This document shows positions 8,340 through 16,747 of a DNA stretch of 64,000 nucleotides, one piece after another. How positions within the stretch are numbered: position 1 is the stretch's first letter; every line of letters starts with the position of its first letter. The position numbers were made by a program, and so were the translations under genes. The notes under the pieces were generated by a model. That model had not been told where the DNA came from. It made no database searches and saw nothing but the letters and a program-made list of their open reading frames with translations. Source of the stretch: JAXLSZ01 sp046330315 (GTDB lineage: Bacteria > Actinomycetota > Thermoleophilia > Solirubrobacterales > 70-9); assembly GCA_046330315.1 (NCBI GenBank), contig JAXLSZ010000005.1, positions 434,001 to 498,000 of the forward strand, written 5' to 3'.

Positions 8340-9688
8340 TGCGCTGGCTGCTGCTCAAGGACCTGCAGATCCTGCGCCGCTCCCCGCTCCAGGCCTTCCT
8401 GCTGGTCGGCTACCCGATCCTGATCGCGATGCTGGTCGGCTTCGCGGTCTCCCGCGGCCCCGAGAAGCCCCGGGTCGCCTTCCTCAACCTGGTGCCCAAG
8501 GACACCTCGGTCAGCGTCGGGGGCGAGAACTTCAGCGTGGTCGGGGCCCGCAACCGCCTCTGTGCGCGGATCGAGTGCATCAGGGTCCACAGCCGCAGGG
8601 AGGCGATCGACAAGGTCAAGTCGGGCGACGTGCTCGCCGCGCTGATCCTCCCCCGCGACCTCGCGGAGCAGGTCAACTCCCTGGCGACCCTTAACCCCGG
8701 GCGGCCGAGGGTGGAGATCCTGGTCAACCAGGAGGACCCGGTCAAGGCCCGCTTCGTGGACGATCGCATCTCCTCGCTGCTGGCCCAGGCGAACCTGGTG
8801 ATCGCCCGCCGGGTGGCGCGGACCGGCAGCTCCTACATCGACCTGATCCTCAACGGCGGCCACTTCGACTTCTTCGGCCAATCGTTCGACGTCCTGGGTC
8901 TGCGGGCCAGCGCCAGGATCCTCGCCGCCCTGCGGCCGGTGGTGCCCCAGGGAGCCCGCCCCCCGCTCGACGAGGTGACGCGCTTCGCCTCTCTGGCCCG
9001 CGACAACCTCGACCTGGCGGGGCCGCTGCTCAACTCGGTCGCCGAGCCGATCGCCGTGGACAAGAAGGTGGTGAGCGGCGCGACGCCGCCGCTCGACATC
9101 TTCGCGATCTCGGTCGCGGCCTGCCTGACCCTGATGTTCGTGACGGTGCTGCTGGTCTCCGGCTCGCTGGCGCTGGAGCGCGAGGAGAACGCCTTCGGCC
9201 GGCTCACCCGCGGGCTCGTCTCCCGGGGCGGCCTGCTGGCCGAGAAGGTGGGGCTGGGGACGGTGGTCGGACTGCTGGTCACCGTGCTGATGCTCGCCGG
9301 CCTGCAGATCTTCGTCTCCCTGGACTGGGGGCGGTTCGGCCTCTGGCTCCTCGCCATCCTCTGCGGCGGTGCCGCCTTCGCCGCGGCGGGCGCCGCGCTG
9401 GGAGCGGCGGCCCGCGAGGTGCGCGCGGCCTCGCTCCTGGCCTTCATGGTCTCGCTTCCGGTCGCCTTCCTCTCCCTGGTTCCCTCCGGCACCGTCGGTC
9501 CCGCGGTCTACGACCTGATCCGCTTCGTCACGGCCCTGTTCCCGTTCAGGCCGGCGCTGAGCGCGATGACCGCCGCGCTGGACGAGGCAGGCGGTGGCCT
9601 CGGCGCCCCGCTGTTGCACCTGGCGGCGCTGATCGCCGCCTACGCCGTGATCGCCCGCCTGGCGCTGCGCCGCTTCACGTCGGTCTGA
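8339..9688 (+). CDS. ABC-2 type transporter permease
   Basis: 449 residues. One N-terminal membrane helix (SPLQAFLLVGYPILIAMLVG) is followed by an extracytoplasmic domain of roughly 230 residues, with DVLAALILPRDLAEQVNSL and a VNQEDPVKARFVDDRISS segment. Five or six C-terminal helices follow. This is the ABC2_membrane_3/YhgE-like layout used for efflux of drugs, lipids or other hydrophobic compounds. It is coupled to the ATPase gene by a one-base overlap. No linked regulator or substrate gene is visible. Confidence 0.88.
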   Translation: MRWLLLKDLQILRRSPLQAFLLVGYPILIAMLVGFAVSRGPEKPRVAFLNLVPKDTSVSVGGENFSVVGARNRLCARIECIRVHSRREAIDKVKSGDVLAALILPRDLAEQVNSLATLNPGRPRVEILVNQEDPVKARFVDDRISSLLAQANLVIARRVARTGSSYIDLILNGGHFDFFGQSFDVLGLRASARILAALRPVVPQGARPPLDEVTRFASLARDNLDLAGPLLNSVAEPIAVDKKVVSGATPPLDIFAISVAACLTLMFVTVLLVSGSLALEREENAFGRLTRGLVSRGGLLAEKVGLGTVVGLLVTVLMLAGLQIFVSLDWGRFGLWLLAILCGGAAFAAAGAALGAAAREVRAASLLAFMVSLPVAFLSLVPSGTVGPAVYDLIRFVTALFPFRPALSAMTAALDEAGGGLGAPLLHLAALIAAYAVIARLALRRFTSV

Positions 9689-9715
9689 GCGGGGCCCCTG
9701 CCGCGGCCCTCACCC

Positions 9716-9721
9716 TAGAAT
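9716..9721 (+). promoter_or_regulatory. -10 hexamer (TAGAAT) of the hemB operon
   Basis: CCCTAGAAT, identical in the hexamer and its CCC flank to the tRNA-Ile promoter, ends 7 bases before the hemB ATG. No Shine-Dalgarno sequence fits between them, so the hemB message is probably leaderless. Confidence 0.55.
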
Positions 9722-9728
9722 CGCAGCC

Positions 9729-10700
9729 ATGGCCTTTCCCTCCACCCGGCTCCGCCGGCTCCGCGCCGCCCCCGCCCTGCGCGGCCTGGTTCGCGAGACC
9801 GAGCTCTCGCCGGAGCACCTGATCCAGCCGATGTTCGTGGTCGCCGGCGAAGGGGTGCGTGAGGAGGTCCCCTCGATGCCCGGGGTGATGCGCCTCTCGA
9901 TTGGCGAGCTCGCAGAGGAGGCCTCCGCGGTGCGCTCCGCGGGCCTGCCCGGCGTGATCCTCTTCGGGGTCCCGGCCGAGAAGGACGAGACCGGCTCTGG
10001 CGCCTACGACGACGAGGGGGTGGTCCAGATGGCCGTCCGGGCGCTCAAGGAGGCGGTGCCCGAGCTGCTGGTGATCACCGACGTCTGCCTCTGCGGGTAC
10101 ACGTCGCACGGGCACTGCGGGTTCGTGCGCGAGGGCCGGGTCGACAACGACATCACCCTGGAGCTGCTGGCCAAGACGGCGATCTCCCACGCCGAGGCGG
10201 GCGCGGACGCCGTCGCGCCCAGCGACATGATGGACGGCCGGGTGGGGGCGATCCGCCGCCAGCTCGACGAGGAGGGGCACCCGGAGACCCCGATCGTCGC
10301 CTACTCGGCCAAGTACGCCTCGGCCCTCTACGGCCCCTTCCGTGACGCCGCGGAGTCCACCCCGGAGTTCGGCGACCGGCGGGGCTATCAGATGGACCCG
10401 GCCAACGCCGCCGAGGCGGTCCGCGAGGCCCGGCTCGACCTCGAGGAGGGTGCCGACATGCTGATGGTCAAGCCGGCGCTTCCCTACCTCGACGTGATCC
10501 GCCGGGTCAAGGAGGACCTGGGCGCCCCGCTGGCCGCCTACCAGGTCTCGGGCGAGTACTCGATGCTGAAGGCCGCGGCGGCCAACGGCTGGCTCGACGA
10601 GCGCTCCGCGGCGCTGGAGGCCCTGACCTCGATCCGCAGGGCAGGCGCCGACGTGATCGTGACCTACTACGCGAAGGAGGCTGCCGGGTGGCTGCGCTAG
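9729..10700 (+). CDS. hemB: Porphobilinogen synthase (5-aminolevulinate dehydratase)
   Basis: 323 residues; condenses two 5-aminolevulinates to porphobilinogen. Both active-site lysines are present: K195 in YSAKYASALYGPFRDA and K248 in MLMVKPALPYLD, which forms the Schiff base. The cysteine-rich metal site CLCGYTSHGHCG marks a zinc-type enzyme. It is first in the operon hemB-ahbAB-like-hemL, all overlapping. With hemL downstream, ALA is probably made by the C5 pathway, although hemA is not in the window. Confidence 0.97.
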   Translation: MAFPSTRLRRLRAAPALRGLVRETELSPEHLIQPMFVVAGEGVREEVPSMPGVMRLSIGELAEEASAVRSAGLPGVILFGVPAEKDETGSGAYDDEGVVQMAVRALKEAVPELLVITDVCLCGYTSHGHCGFVREGRVDNDITLELLAKTAISHAEAGADAVAPSDMMDGRVGAIRRQLDEEGHPETPIVAYSAKYASALYGPFRDAAESTPEFGDRRGYQMDPANAAEAVREARLDLEEGADMLMVKPALPYLDVIRRVKEDLGAPLAAYQVSGEYSMLKAAAANGWLDERSAALEALTSIRRAGADVIVTYYAKEAAGWLR

Positions 10701-11809
10701 ACGGCGAGGGGGGCGCCGGGGGCGCCGCCGGGCGCCAGGCGATCCCGAAGGCGCGCTCGCGCAAGGGCGGGGCCGCGGTCCCGCTCGACGACGACGACCG
10801 CCGCCTGATGAACCTCCTGCAGTCGAGCTTCCCGCTCGAGGCCGAGCCCTTCGCCCCGATCGCCGAGCGGGCCGGGATGCCGGTGGCGGAGGCGATCGGG
10901 CGCACCCGCCGCCTGCTCGCGGAGCGGATCATCCGCGAGATCACCCCGATCTTCGACACCAGGGCGCTGGGGTACGAGTCGATGCTGGTCGCCGCCCGCG
11001 TGGACGCCGAGAACCCCCACCGCCCGGCCGCCGCGATCAACGCGCACCCCGGCGTCTCCCACAACTACCTGCGCAACCACGACTTCAACATGTGGTTCAC
11101 GATCGCCGTGCCGCCCGACTCCGGGCTCGGCCTCGACGGGACCCTGGAGGTGCTGATGCGCGAGACCGGGGCGTCCTCGATGCGCAAGCTCCCCACCCTG
11201 ACGATGTTCAAGATCAACATGAACCTGGAGATGGAGGGGGGCACCGAGGCGCTCGCCTCGGCCGCCGAGGCAGCACCGCCGCGCGAGCTGGAGCCCCAGC
11301 CCTACGAGCGGCGCGACGTCGAGGTGATCCGCGCCGTGCAGGGCCCGATGGCCGCCGTGGAGCGCCCCTACGACGAGGCGGCCGCGGCGCTTGGCATGGA
11401 CGTCGAAGCGCTGCTCGGCGATCTGCGGGGAATGGTCGAGCGCAGGCTGCTGCGCCGCGTCGCGGCGATCCTCTACCACCGCCGCGCCGGCTTCTCGGCG
11501 AACGGGATGGGCGTCTGGCGGGTGCCCGAGGACGAGGTGATGGAGACCGGCCTGAGGATGGCGGCCTTCCGCGGCGTCTCGCACTGCTACCGGCGCCCGA
11601 CCTACCCGGACTGGCCCTACGGCCTCTTCACGATGGCCCATGGCCGCTCCAAGCAGGAGTGCGACGCGATCCTCGACTCGATCGCCTCGGAGTGCGGCGT
11701 CGCCGAGGAGGACCGCGCCACGCTTTACTCCTCGACTGAGTTCAAGAAGACCCGCCTGCGCTACTTCACCGAGGACTACTCCCTCTGGGAGAGGGAGCAC
11801 ACGGCTTGA
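10688..11809 (+). CDS. Fused AhbA-AhbB-like siroheme decarboxylase homologue (Lrp/AsnC-like)
   Basis: 373 residues holding two Lrp/AsnC-type units in tandem, at about residues 32-180 and 205-360. Each ends in a motif typical of AhbA/AhbB/NirDLGH rather than of DNA-binding Lrp proteins: HNYLRNHDFNMWFT from H125, and HCYRRPTYPDWPYGLFT from H299. AhbA/AhbB remove two acetate carboxyls from siroheme in the alternative heme pathway. The GTG start lies inside hemB and has AAGGAGG 7 bases upstream. The position between hemB and hemL argues for a heme-pathway enzyme, or a heme-responsive regulator derived from one. Automatic pipelines would probably name it an AsnC regulator. Confidence 0.78.
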   Translation: MAALDGEGGAGGAAGRQAIPKARSRKGGAAVPLDDDDRRLMNLLQSSFPLEAEPFAPIAERAGMPVAEAIGRTRRLLAERIIREITPIFDTRALGYESMLVAARVDAENPHRPAAAINAHPGVSHNYLRNHDFNMWFTIAVPPDSGLGLDGTLEVLMRETGASSMRKLPTLTMFKINMNLEMEGGTEALASAAEAAPPRELEPQPYERRDVEVIRAVQGPMAAVERPYDEAAAALGMDVEALLGDLRGMVERRLLRRVAAILYHRRAGFSANGMGVWRVPEDEVMETGLRMAAFRGVSHCYRRPTYPDWPYGLFTMAHGRSKQECDAILDSIASECGVAEEDRATLYSSTEFKKTRLRYFTEDYSLWEREHTA

Positions 11810-13086
11810 GCCGAGCAGCCGGACGGTCCGCCGAGCTCTACGAGCGGGCGCTGGGGGTGCTGCCGGGAGGCGTGAACTCGCCGGTCCGGGCGATGCGCCA
11901 GATCGGCCGCGACCCGATCTTCATCGAGCGGGGGGAGGGCTGCGAGCTCCGCGACGTCGACGGCAACCGCTACGTCGACTGGGTCTGCTCCTGGGGCCCG
12001 CTGGTCCTCGGCCATGCCGACGCGTCGATCGTCGCGGCGGTCGAGGCGGCGGCGCAGCGTGGGACCAGCTTCGGGGCAGCGACCGCCGCCGAGGTGGAGC
12101 TTGCCGAGGATGTGTGCGGGCGGTTCGCCTCGATCGAGATGCTGAGGATGACCAGCTCCGGCACCGAGGCGGCGATGAGCGCGGCCCGGCTCGCCCGCGC
12201 GGCGACCGGCCGCGAGACGCTGGTCAAGTTCGCCGGCGCCTATCACGGGCATTCCGACGGGCTGCTGGCCGACGCGGGGTCGGGGATGGCCACCCTCGGG
12301 GTCCCGGCCAGCCCGGGGGTGACGGCGGCACAGGCGGCCGGGACGGTGGTGGTCGGCTGGAACGACCGCGAGGCGGTCGGCCGTGCCCTCGCCGAGCACG
12401 AGGTGGCGGCGGTGCTCGCCGAGCCGGTGGCGGCGAACATGGGGGTCGTCCCCCCCGAGCCGGGCTTCCTCGAGTTCCTGCGCGAGGAGACGGAGAGGGC
12501 GGGCGCCCTGCTCGTCTTCGACGAGGTGATCACCGGATTCCGGGTGGCCCGCGGCGGCGCCCAGGAGCTCTTCGGGGTGACGGCCGACCTGACCGTGCTG
12601 GGCAAGATCCTCGGCGGCGGCCTGCCGGCCGCGGCGTTCGGGGGGCGCCGCGAGTTGATGGAGATGGTCGCCCCTGCCGGGGACGTCTACCAGGCGGGGA
12701 CGCTGTCGGGCAACCCGCTGGCGGTCGCCGCCGGCCTCGCCACGCTGGCCCGCCTCGACGCGGCTGCCTACGCGAGGATCGGCGAGCTCACCGGCCGCCT
12801 CGCGGACGGGCTGCGGGCGCTGAGCGCCGACCGCCCCCTGCAGGTGGCCGAGGCCCCCGGCCTGGTGACGCTCTTCTTCAGCGAGGCGCCGGTCCGCGAC
12901 TTCGAGGGGGCCCGCGCCTGCGACACCGAGGCCTACGGGCGGTTCTGCAGGGCGATGCTGGCGCGCGGCATCTACCCGCCCGCGGCCCAGTTCGAGGCGT
13001 GGTTCGTCAGCCTCGCCCACGACGCCGGCGCGGTCGACCGCACCCTCGAGGCGACCTCCGAGGCGCTCGGCGAGGCGCTCGGGTGA
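11806..13086 (+). CDS. hemL: Glutamate-1-semialdehyde 2,1-aminomutase
   Basis: 426 residues of the class III PLP aminotransferase fold; makes 5-aminolevulinate from glutamate-1-semialdehyde. Family marks are LPGGVNSPVRAM near the start, SSGTEAAMSAARLARA, AYHGHSDGLL, VFDEVITGFR, and the PLP lysine K267 in TVLGKILGGGLP. The start is TTG 11806, sharing four bases with the stop of the previous gene (TTGA), so translation is coupled. The gene overlaps the next reading frame by GTGA. Confidence 0.97.
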   Translation: MSRAAGRSAELYERALGVLPGGVNSPVRAMRQIGRDPIFIERGEGCELRDVDGNRYVDWVCSWGPLVLGHADASIVAAVEAAAQRGTSFGAATAAEVELAEDVCGRFASIEMLRMTSSGTEAAMSAARLARAATGRETLVKFAGAYHGHSDGLLADAGSGMATLGVPASPGVTAAQAAGTVVVGWNDREAVGRALAEHEVAAVLAEPVAANMGVVPPEPGFLEFLREETERAGALLVFDEVITGFRVARGGAQELFGVTADLTVLGKILGGGLPAAAFGGRRELMEMVAPAGDVYQAGTLSGNPLAVAAGLATLARLDAAAYARIGELTGRLADGLRALSADRPLQVAEAPGLVTLFFSEAPVRDFEGARACDTEAYGRFCRAMLARGIYPPAAQFEAWFVSLAHDAGAVDRTLEATSEALGEALG

Positions 13087-13694
13087 GCGCGCAGGCGCCG
13101 GCCGAGCCCCGCTCCGCGCTCCGCGCCCTCGCCGCGCAGCTCCGCGGGGAGGAGACGGTGATCTCCGCGCACATCGTCGAGCCCGCCGCCGAGCCGCTCC
13201 TCGGGGTGCTCTGCGCGGCGGGCCCCCGGGCGGCGCCGGCGCCCGGTTCCTACGCGATGGTGATCGAGGCGGTGCGCGAGGGGCACCTCCTGCACCGCGG
13301 CGAGCCGCGCCTGCTCGAGGCGGCCGATCCGGACCTCCGCCTGCTCGCCGGCGACTACCTCTACGCGCTGGGAATCGAGCGCCTCGCGGCGCTCGGCGAC
13401 ACCGCCGCCGTCACCGAGCTCGGGGACCTGATCTCGCTCGCCGCGATGGTCGCGGCGGAGGCCCGGCCCGGCCTCTCCCCGGGCCTGTGGCTGGGGGCGG
13501 CGGTGGCGGTCGGGTGCGGGTCCGACCGCGAGCATCGCGAGGCGAAGGAGGCGGCCAGGCGGCTCGAGCCCGGGGCCGGCCGCCGCCTGGTCGAGGCCGC
13601 CGCGCGGAGGGCCTCGGCCAACGGCCTTGGCGAGGAGTTCGGACGTGCTGCCGAAGGAATAGACTCCCGTCTCCCCAACTTGGCTGATGGCTGA
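13083..13694 (+). CDS. Conserved hypothetical helical protein between hemL and the Rieske gene
   Basis: 203 residues, mostly alpha-helical by composition, with no signal peptide or membrane helix. It overlaps hemL by four bases (GTGA) and the Rieske gene by eight, so it belongs to this operon. A segment around residues 88-108 (LLAGDYLYALGIERLAALGD) resembles the GDYLxxxALExLA helix of trans-prenyltransferases, but no Asp-rich DDxxD motif follows. It might be a degenerate small subunit of a heterodimeric polyprenyl diphosphate synthase, comparable in role to Bacillus HepS. That is a guess from one helix and from menG/synthase genes 2-3 kb downstream; the function is otherwise unknown. Confidence 0.62.
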   Translation: MSAQAPAEPRSALRALAAQLRGEETVISAHIVEPAAEPLLGVLCAAGPRAAPAPGSYAMVIEAVREGHLLHRGEPRLLEAADPDLRLLAGDYLYALGIERLAALGDTAAVTELGDLISLAAMVAAEARPGLSPGLWLGAAVAVGCGSDREHREAKEAARRLEPGAGRRLVEAAARRASANGLGEEFGRAAEGIDSRLPNLADG

Positions 13695-14361
13695 AGCACC
13701 CGAAAACCAGACGCCGGCGGAGGCCGCCGCGCCCCCGCAGCTGCCGGAGGCCGAGCCGCGCGGCTACTTCGAGGGCGAGTCGATGACCCGCCGCAAGGTC
13801 TTCACGGTGGCCTCGCAGGGGATCGGCGGGCTCGCCGGGCTGGCCGTGGTCCTGCCGGCGGTCGGCTTCGCGATGGCGCCGCTGTTCCACCGCGGCAAGG
13901 AGCGCTGGGAGGCGGTGGGCGGCGTTCGCGACTTCTCCGCGGACACCTACCGGCAGGTGGTGTTCACGATCGTCCCGGGGATCGGCGAGACCGGCAAGAC
14001 CACCGCCTACGTGAGGCGCGGCTCCAAGGACCTCGGGGAGAACCCCGAGGACTTCATCGCGCTCTCCACCCGCTGCGCCCACCTGGGCTGCCCGGTGCGG
14101 TTCGTGCAGGCGGCGGGCAACTTCATCTGCCCCTGCCACGGCGGGGTCTACGACTTCCAGGGCAAGCGGATCGGCGGGCCGCCGGTGCGCCCGCTGGACC
14201 GCTTCCAGGCGCGGGTGCGGAGCGGCCAGGTCGAGCTCGGCCCCCGGTACAGCGTCACCAACCAGCTGCAGCCCGTCCAGGCGCGCGACCCGGGCCAGTT
14301 CACCGGCGGCGTCTGGAATTACCTGTACCCGCCGCGTCCGTCCACCTTCCCGGCCCCCTGA
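13687..14361 (+). CDS. qcrA: Menaquinol-cytochrome c reductase Rieske iron-sulfur subunit
   Basis: 224 residues. An N-terminal cytoplasmic tail precedes a twin-arginine-like motif (TRRKVFTVASQG) and one membrane anchor (GLAGLAVVLPAVGFAMAPL). The Rieske domain carries CAHLGC and CPCHGG, which bind the 2Fe-2S cluster. The two cysteines outside the ligand set (C6 of the first motif, first C of the second) give the usual disulfide. tatA and tatC lie 5 kb away and could insert it. It is followed 5 bp later by the cytochrome b gene, as in a qcrABC operon. Confidence 0.95.
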   Translation: MAEAPENQTPAEAAAPPQLPEAEPRGYFEGESMTRRKVFTVASQGIGGLAGLAVVLPAVGFAMAPLFHRGKERWEAVGGVRDFSADTYRQVVFTIVPGIGETGKTTAYVRRGSKDLGENPEDFIALSTRCAHLGCPVRFVQAAGNFICPCHGGVYDFQGKRIGGPPVRPLDRFQARVRSGQVELGPRYSVTNQLQPVQARDPGQFTGGVWNYLYPPRPSTFPAP

Positions 14362-14366
14362 GCAGC

Positions 14367-15278
14367 ATGGGAATCCGCGACTCGATCACCCCAGCCCCCC
14401 TGAGGAAGCCGGCCAAGCCCGGCGAGGGGCGGAAGGCCAACGGCGCCCCGGCCCCCGAGGACCTCAGGCAGGCCCCGGCGAAGGAGCGCCCGCCCCTCCA
14501 CCACCACGCCAAGGAGCACGGCGGCAGCGTCGCCGGCTGGCTGGACCAGCGCACCGGCGCCAGCGGGATCGTCACCGGGATGCTCTACCGCAAGGTCCCG
14601 AAGGGGACCAACTGGTTCTACACCCTCGGCTCGGCGACCCTGTTCGTGTTCGTGATCCAGGCGATCACCGGGGTCTTCCTGGCGATGTTCTACGTTCCCT
14701 CGCCGACCCAGGCCTACGGCTCGGTGAACCACCTCACCAACGACGTCTTCCTCGGCGAGTTCGTGCGGGGGATGCACAAGTGGGGGGCCAGCGTGATGAT
14801 CATCCTGATCTTCGTGCACATGGCCAGGACCTTCTTCTTCGGGGCCTACAAGTACCCGCGCGAGATCAACTGGGTGATCGGCGTGGTGCTCCTGATCCTC
14901 ACCATGGTGATGGGGCTGACCGGCTACCTGCTGCCCTTCGACCAGCGCTCCTTCTGGGCGACGATCGTCGCCAACAACATCACCGGCACCGGGCCGATCC
15001 TGGGTCCCTACCTGGCCGACTTCCTGCGCGCCGGCCCCGAGATCGGCGCCACCACCCTCTCGCGCTTCTACGCGCTGCACATGCTCGCCATCCCCGGGCT
15101 GATCATCGCCCTGATCGGAGCCCACCTCTACCTCGTCGTCAAGCTGGGGACCACGGCGCCGCCCTGGGTGCGCTCCGCGAAGCCCAAGGTCGCCTCGCCG
15201 GTGGTCGGCCTCGCCGCGGGGGCGAACGGAGCGGGCCCGGACGGGGCCGCACCCGAGGGAGCCGAGCCGGCGACATGA
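14367..15278 (+). CDS. qcrB: Menaquinol-cytochrome c reductase cytochrome b subunit (b6-type)
   Basis: 303 residues. A cytoplasmic N-terminal extension of about 70 residues contains KERPPLHHHAKEHGG. The four-helix cytochrome b6 core follows, with the two heme-ligand histidine pairs on helices B and D (GMHKWGASVMIILIFVHMAR and RFYALHMLAIPGLIIALIGAHLY). The quinone-site region PREINWVIG and the loop LTGYLLPFDQRSFWA are conserved. It is a split-type subunit: helices E onward are encoded by the next gene. The start overlaps nothing; the end overlaps the next gene by ATGA. Confidence 0.95.
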   Translation: MGIRDSITPAPLRKPAKPGEGRKANGAPAPEDLRQAPAKERPPLHHHAKEHGGSVAGWLDQRTGASGIVTGMLYRKVPKGTNWFYTLGSATLFVFVIQAITGVFLAMFYVPSPTQAYGSVNHLTNDVFLGEFVRGMHKWGASVMIILIFVHMARTFFFGAYKYPREINWVIGVVLLILTMVMGLTGYLLPFDQRSFWATIVANNITGTGPILGPYLADFLRAGPEIGATTLSRFYALHMLAIPGLIIALIGAHLYLVVKLGTTAPPWVRSAKPKVASPVVGLAAGANGAGPDGAAPEGAEPAT

Positions 15279-15976
15279 ACAGCCGCGAGAAGGAGGCGTA
15301 CCTCGCCGAGTACGAGGTCCTGAAGAAGAAGGGGAAGCCCTTCTTCCCCTACGCGGTGATGAAGGACTCGGTGATGATGCTGATCCTGGTCTGCGTCGTG
15401 ATCGCGATGTCGCTGATCCTCGGCGCCGAGCAGGGCCCCAAGGCCGACCCGACGACCACCACCTACGTTCCCCGCCCGGAGTGGTACTTCTTCTTCCTCT
15501 TCGAGCTGCTGCGGGTGCTGAAGCCGCCGGAGCTGGTCCCGGTGGCCACGGTCGGGATCCCGACGATCTGCATGGTGGCGCTGCTGCTGCTGCCCTTCTA
15601 CGACCGCGGCCCGGAGCGTCGACCCGAGCGGAGGCCGATCGCCACGACCGCCGGGATCCTGGTGATCGGCGCGATGGCCTACCTCACCTACCTCGGGGCG
15701 GTCGGCGGCTCCCCGACCGAGATCGACATGAAGGTCGCCAAACGCTACGAGCCCGGGGCGCTGATCGTCGCCCAGTCGGGGTGCCTGGCCTGCCACAAGC
15801 TCGGCGAGAACGGCAACAACGGGCCCGGCCCGGAGCTGACCCACATCGCCGAGAAGATCCCGCGGGCGGCGATCATCCGCTCGGTGGAGATCGGGCCCGG
15901 GATCATGCCCTCCTACCGGGACCTCCCCCCGAAGAAGCTCAACCAGCTCGCCGACTTCCTCGCCTCGCTGGACTGA
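15275..15976 (+). CDS. qcrC: Menaquinol-cytochrome c reductase subunit IV fused to cytochrome c (QcrC type)
   Basis: 233 residues. The first about 150 form the cytochrome b C-terminal (subunit IV) part with three helices, and PRPEWYFFFLFELLRVLKPPEL carries the PEWY motif of the Qo site. A short linker leads to a class I cytochrome c domain with the heme motif CLACHKL and a methionine ligand in GPGIMPSYRDLP. The same fusion is known from Bacillus QcrC. The attached cytochrome c could pass electrons directly to an oxidase. Genes for a heme-copper oxidase are not in this window. Confidence 0.94.
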   Translation: MNSREKEAYLAEYEVLKKKGKPFFPYAVMKDSVMMLILVCVVIAMSLILGAEQGPKADPTTTTYVPRPEWYFFFLFELLRVLKPPELVPVATVGIPTICMVALLLLPFYDRGPERRPERRPIATTAGILVIGAMAYLTYLGAVGGSPTEIDMKVAKRYEPGALIVAQSGCLACHKLGENGNNGPGPELTHIAEKIPRAAIIRSVEIGPGIMPSYRDLPPKKLNQLADFLASLD

Positions 15977-15990
15977 GGCCCGCTCCCCTC

Positions 15991-15996
15991 TAATCT
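15991..15996 (+). promoter_or_regulatory. -10 hexamer (TAATCT) of the menG operon
   Basis: TAATCT preceded by CCCC ends 7 bases before the GTG at 16004 and lies just after the qcrC stop. menG and the prenyl synthase can therefore be transcribed apart from qcrABC. Confidence 0.5.
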
Positions 15997-16003
15997 GACG
16001 GCG

Positions 16004-16747
16004 GTGAGCACCACGCCTCCCGCGGCCCACTCCCGACCCACCCGCGCCTCCGGCGAGTTCGCCGGGCAGGTGAACCGTATGTTCGACCGGATCGCCGGGC
16101 GCTACGACGCGATGAACTCGGTGATGACGGCCGGCATGCACCACCGCTGGAGGCAGCGCGCGGCCGATCGGGCCGCCCTGGGGCCCGGCGACAGCGCCCT
16201 GGACGTCTGCTGCGGGACCGGCGACCTCGCGATCGAGCTCGCGCGCAGGGTCTCCCCCGGCGGCCGGGTGATCGGCTGCGACTTCTCCGAGCCGATGCTC
16301 GACCGGGCGCGCGAGAAGGGCGCGGAGCGCGGCGATGCCGGCCTTCGCTTCGAGTGGGCCGACGCCCTGGAGCTGCCCTACGACACGGGCCGTTTCGACG
16401 CGGTCACCGTCGGCTTCGGGGTGCGCAACCTCGCCGACCTCGACCGGGGCCTGCGGGAGATGGCCAGGGTGCTGCGGCCGGGCGGCCGCCTGGTGATCCT
16501 GGAGATCACCAACCCCGCCAGGCCCCCGCTCTCGACCTTCTACTCGCTGTGGTTCGACCGGATCGTCCCGCTGCTCGGGACGCTGGCGGGAGACCGCGAC
16601 GCCTACTCCTACCTTCCGGAATCGGTGCGCAGCTTTCCGGCCCCGCGCGAGCTCGCGGCCAGGATGGACCGCGCCGGGGTGACGGACATCCGCTGCACGG
16701 TGCTGGCGGGGGGGATCATCGCCATCCACAGCGGGGCGCGGCGGTGA
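16004..16747 (+). CDS. menG: Demethylmenaquinone methyltransferase (UbiE/MenG family)
   Basis: 247 residues of the UbiE/COQ5 family. Marks are NRMFDRIAGRYDAMNSVMT, the SAM-binding loop LDVCCGTGDLAIEL, CDFSEPMLDRAREK and the C-terminal Y(S)YLPESVRSFP. It performs the last methylation of menaquinone, fitting the menaquinol-using bc and bd enzymes here. The start is GTG 16004. Its end shares GTGA with the polyprenyl synthase gene, so quinone ring methylation and side-chain synthesis are co-expressed. Confidence 0.95.
   Translation: MSTTPPAAHSRPTRASGEFAGQVNRMFDRIAGRYDAMNSVMTAGMHHRWRQRAADRAALGPGDSALDVCCGTGDLAIELARRVSPGGRVIGCDFSEPMLDRAREKGAERGDAGLRFEWADALELPYDTGRFDAVTVGFGVRNLADLDRGLREMARVLRPGGRLVILEITNPARPPLSTFYSLWFDRIVPLLGTLAGDRDAYSYLPESVRSFPAPRELAARMDRAGVTDIRCTVLAGGIIAIHSGARR

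Noticed and set aside
11640..13082. Extension of the frame of the 13083 gene back through hemL
   Set aside because: That part is out-of-frame Arg/Gly-rich translation of hemL; the GTG at 13083, overlapping the hemL stop, is a normal coupled start.
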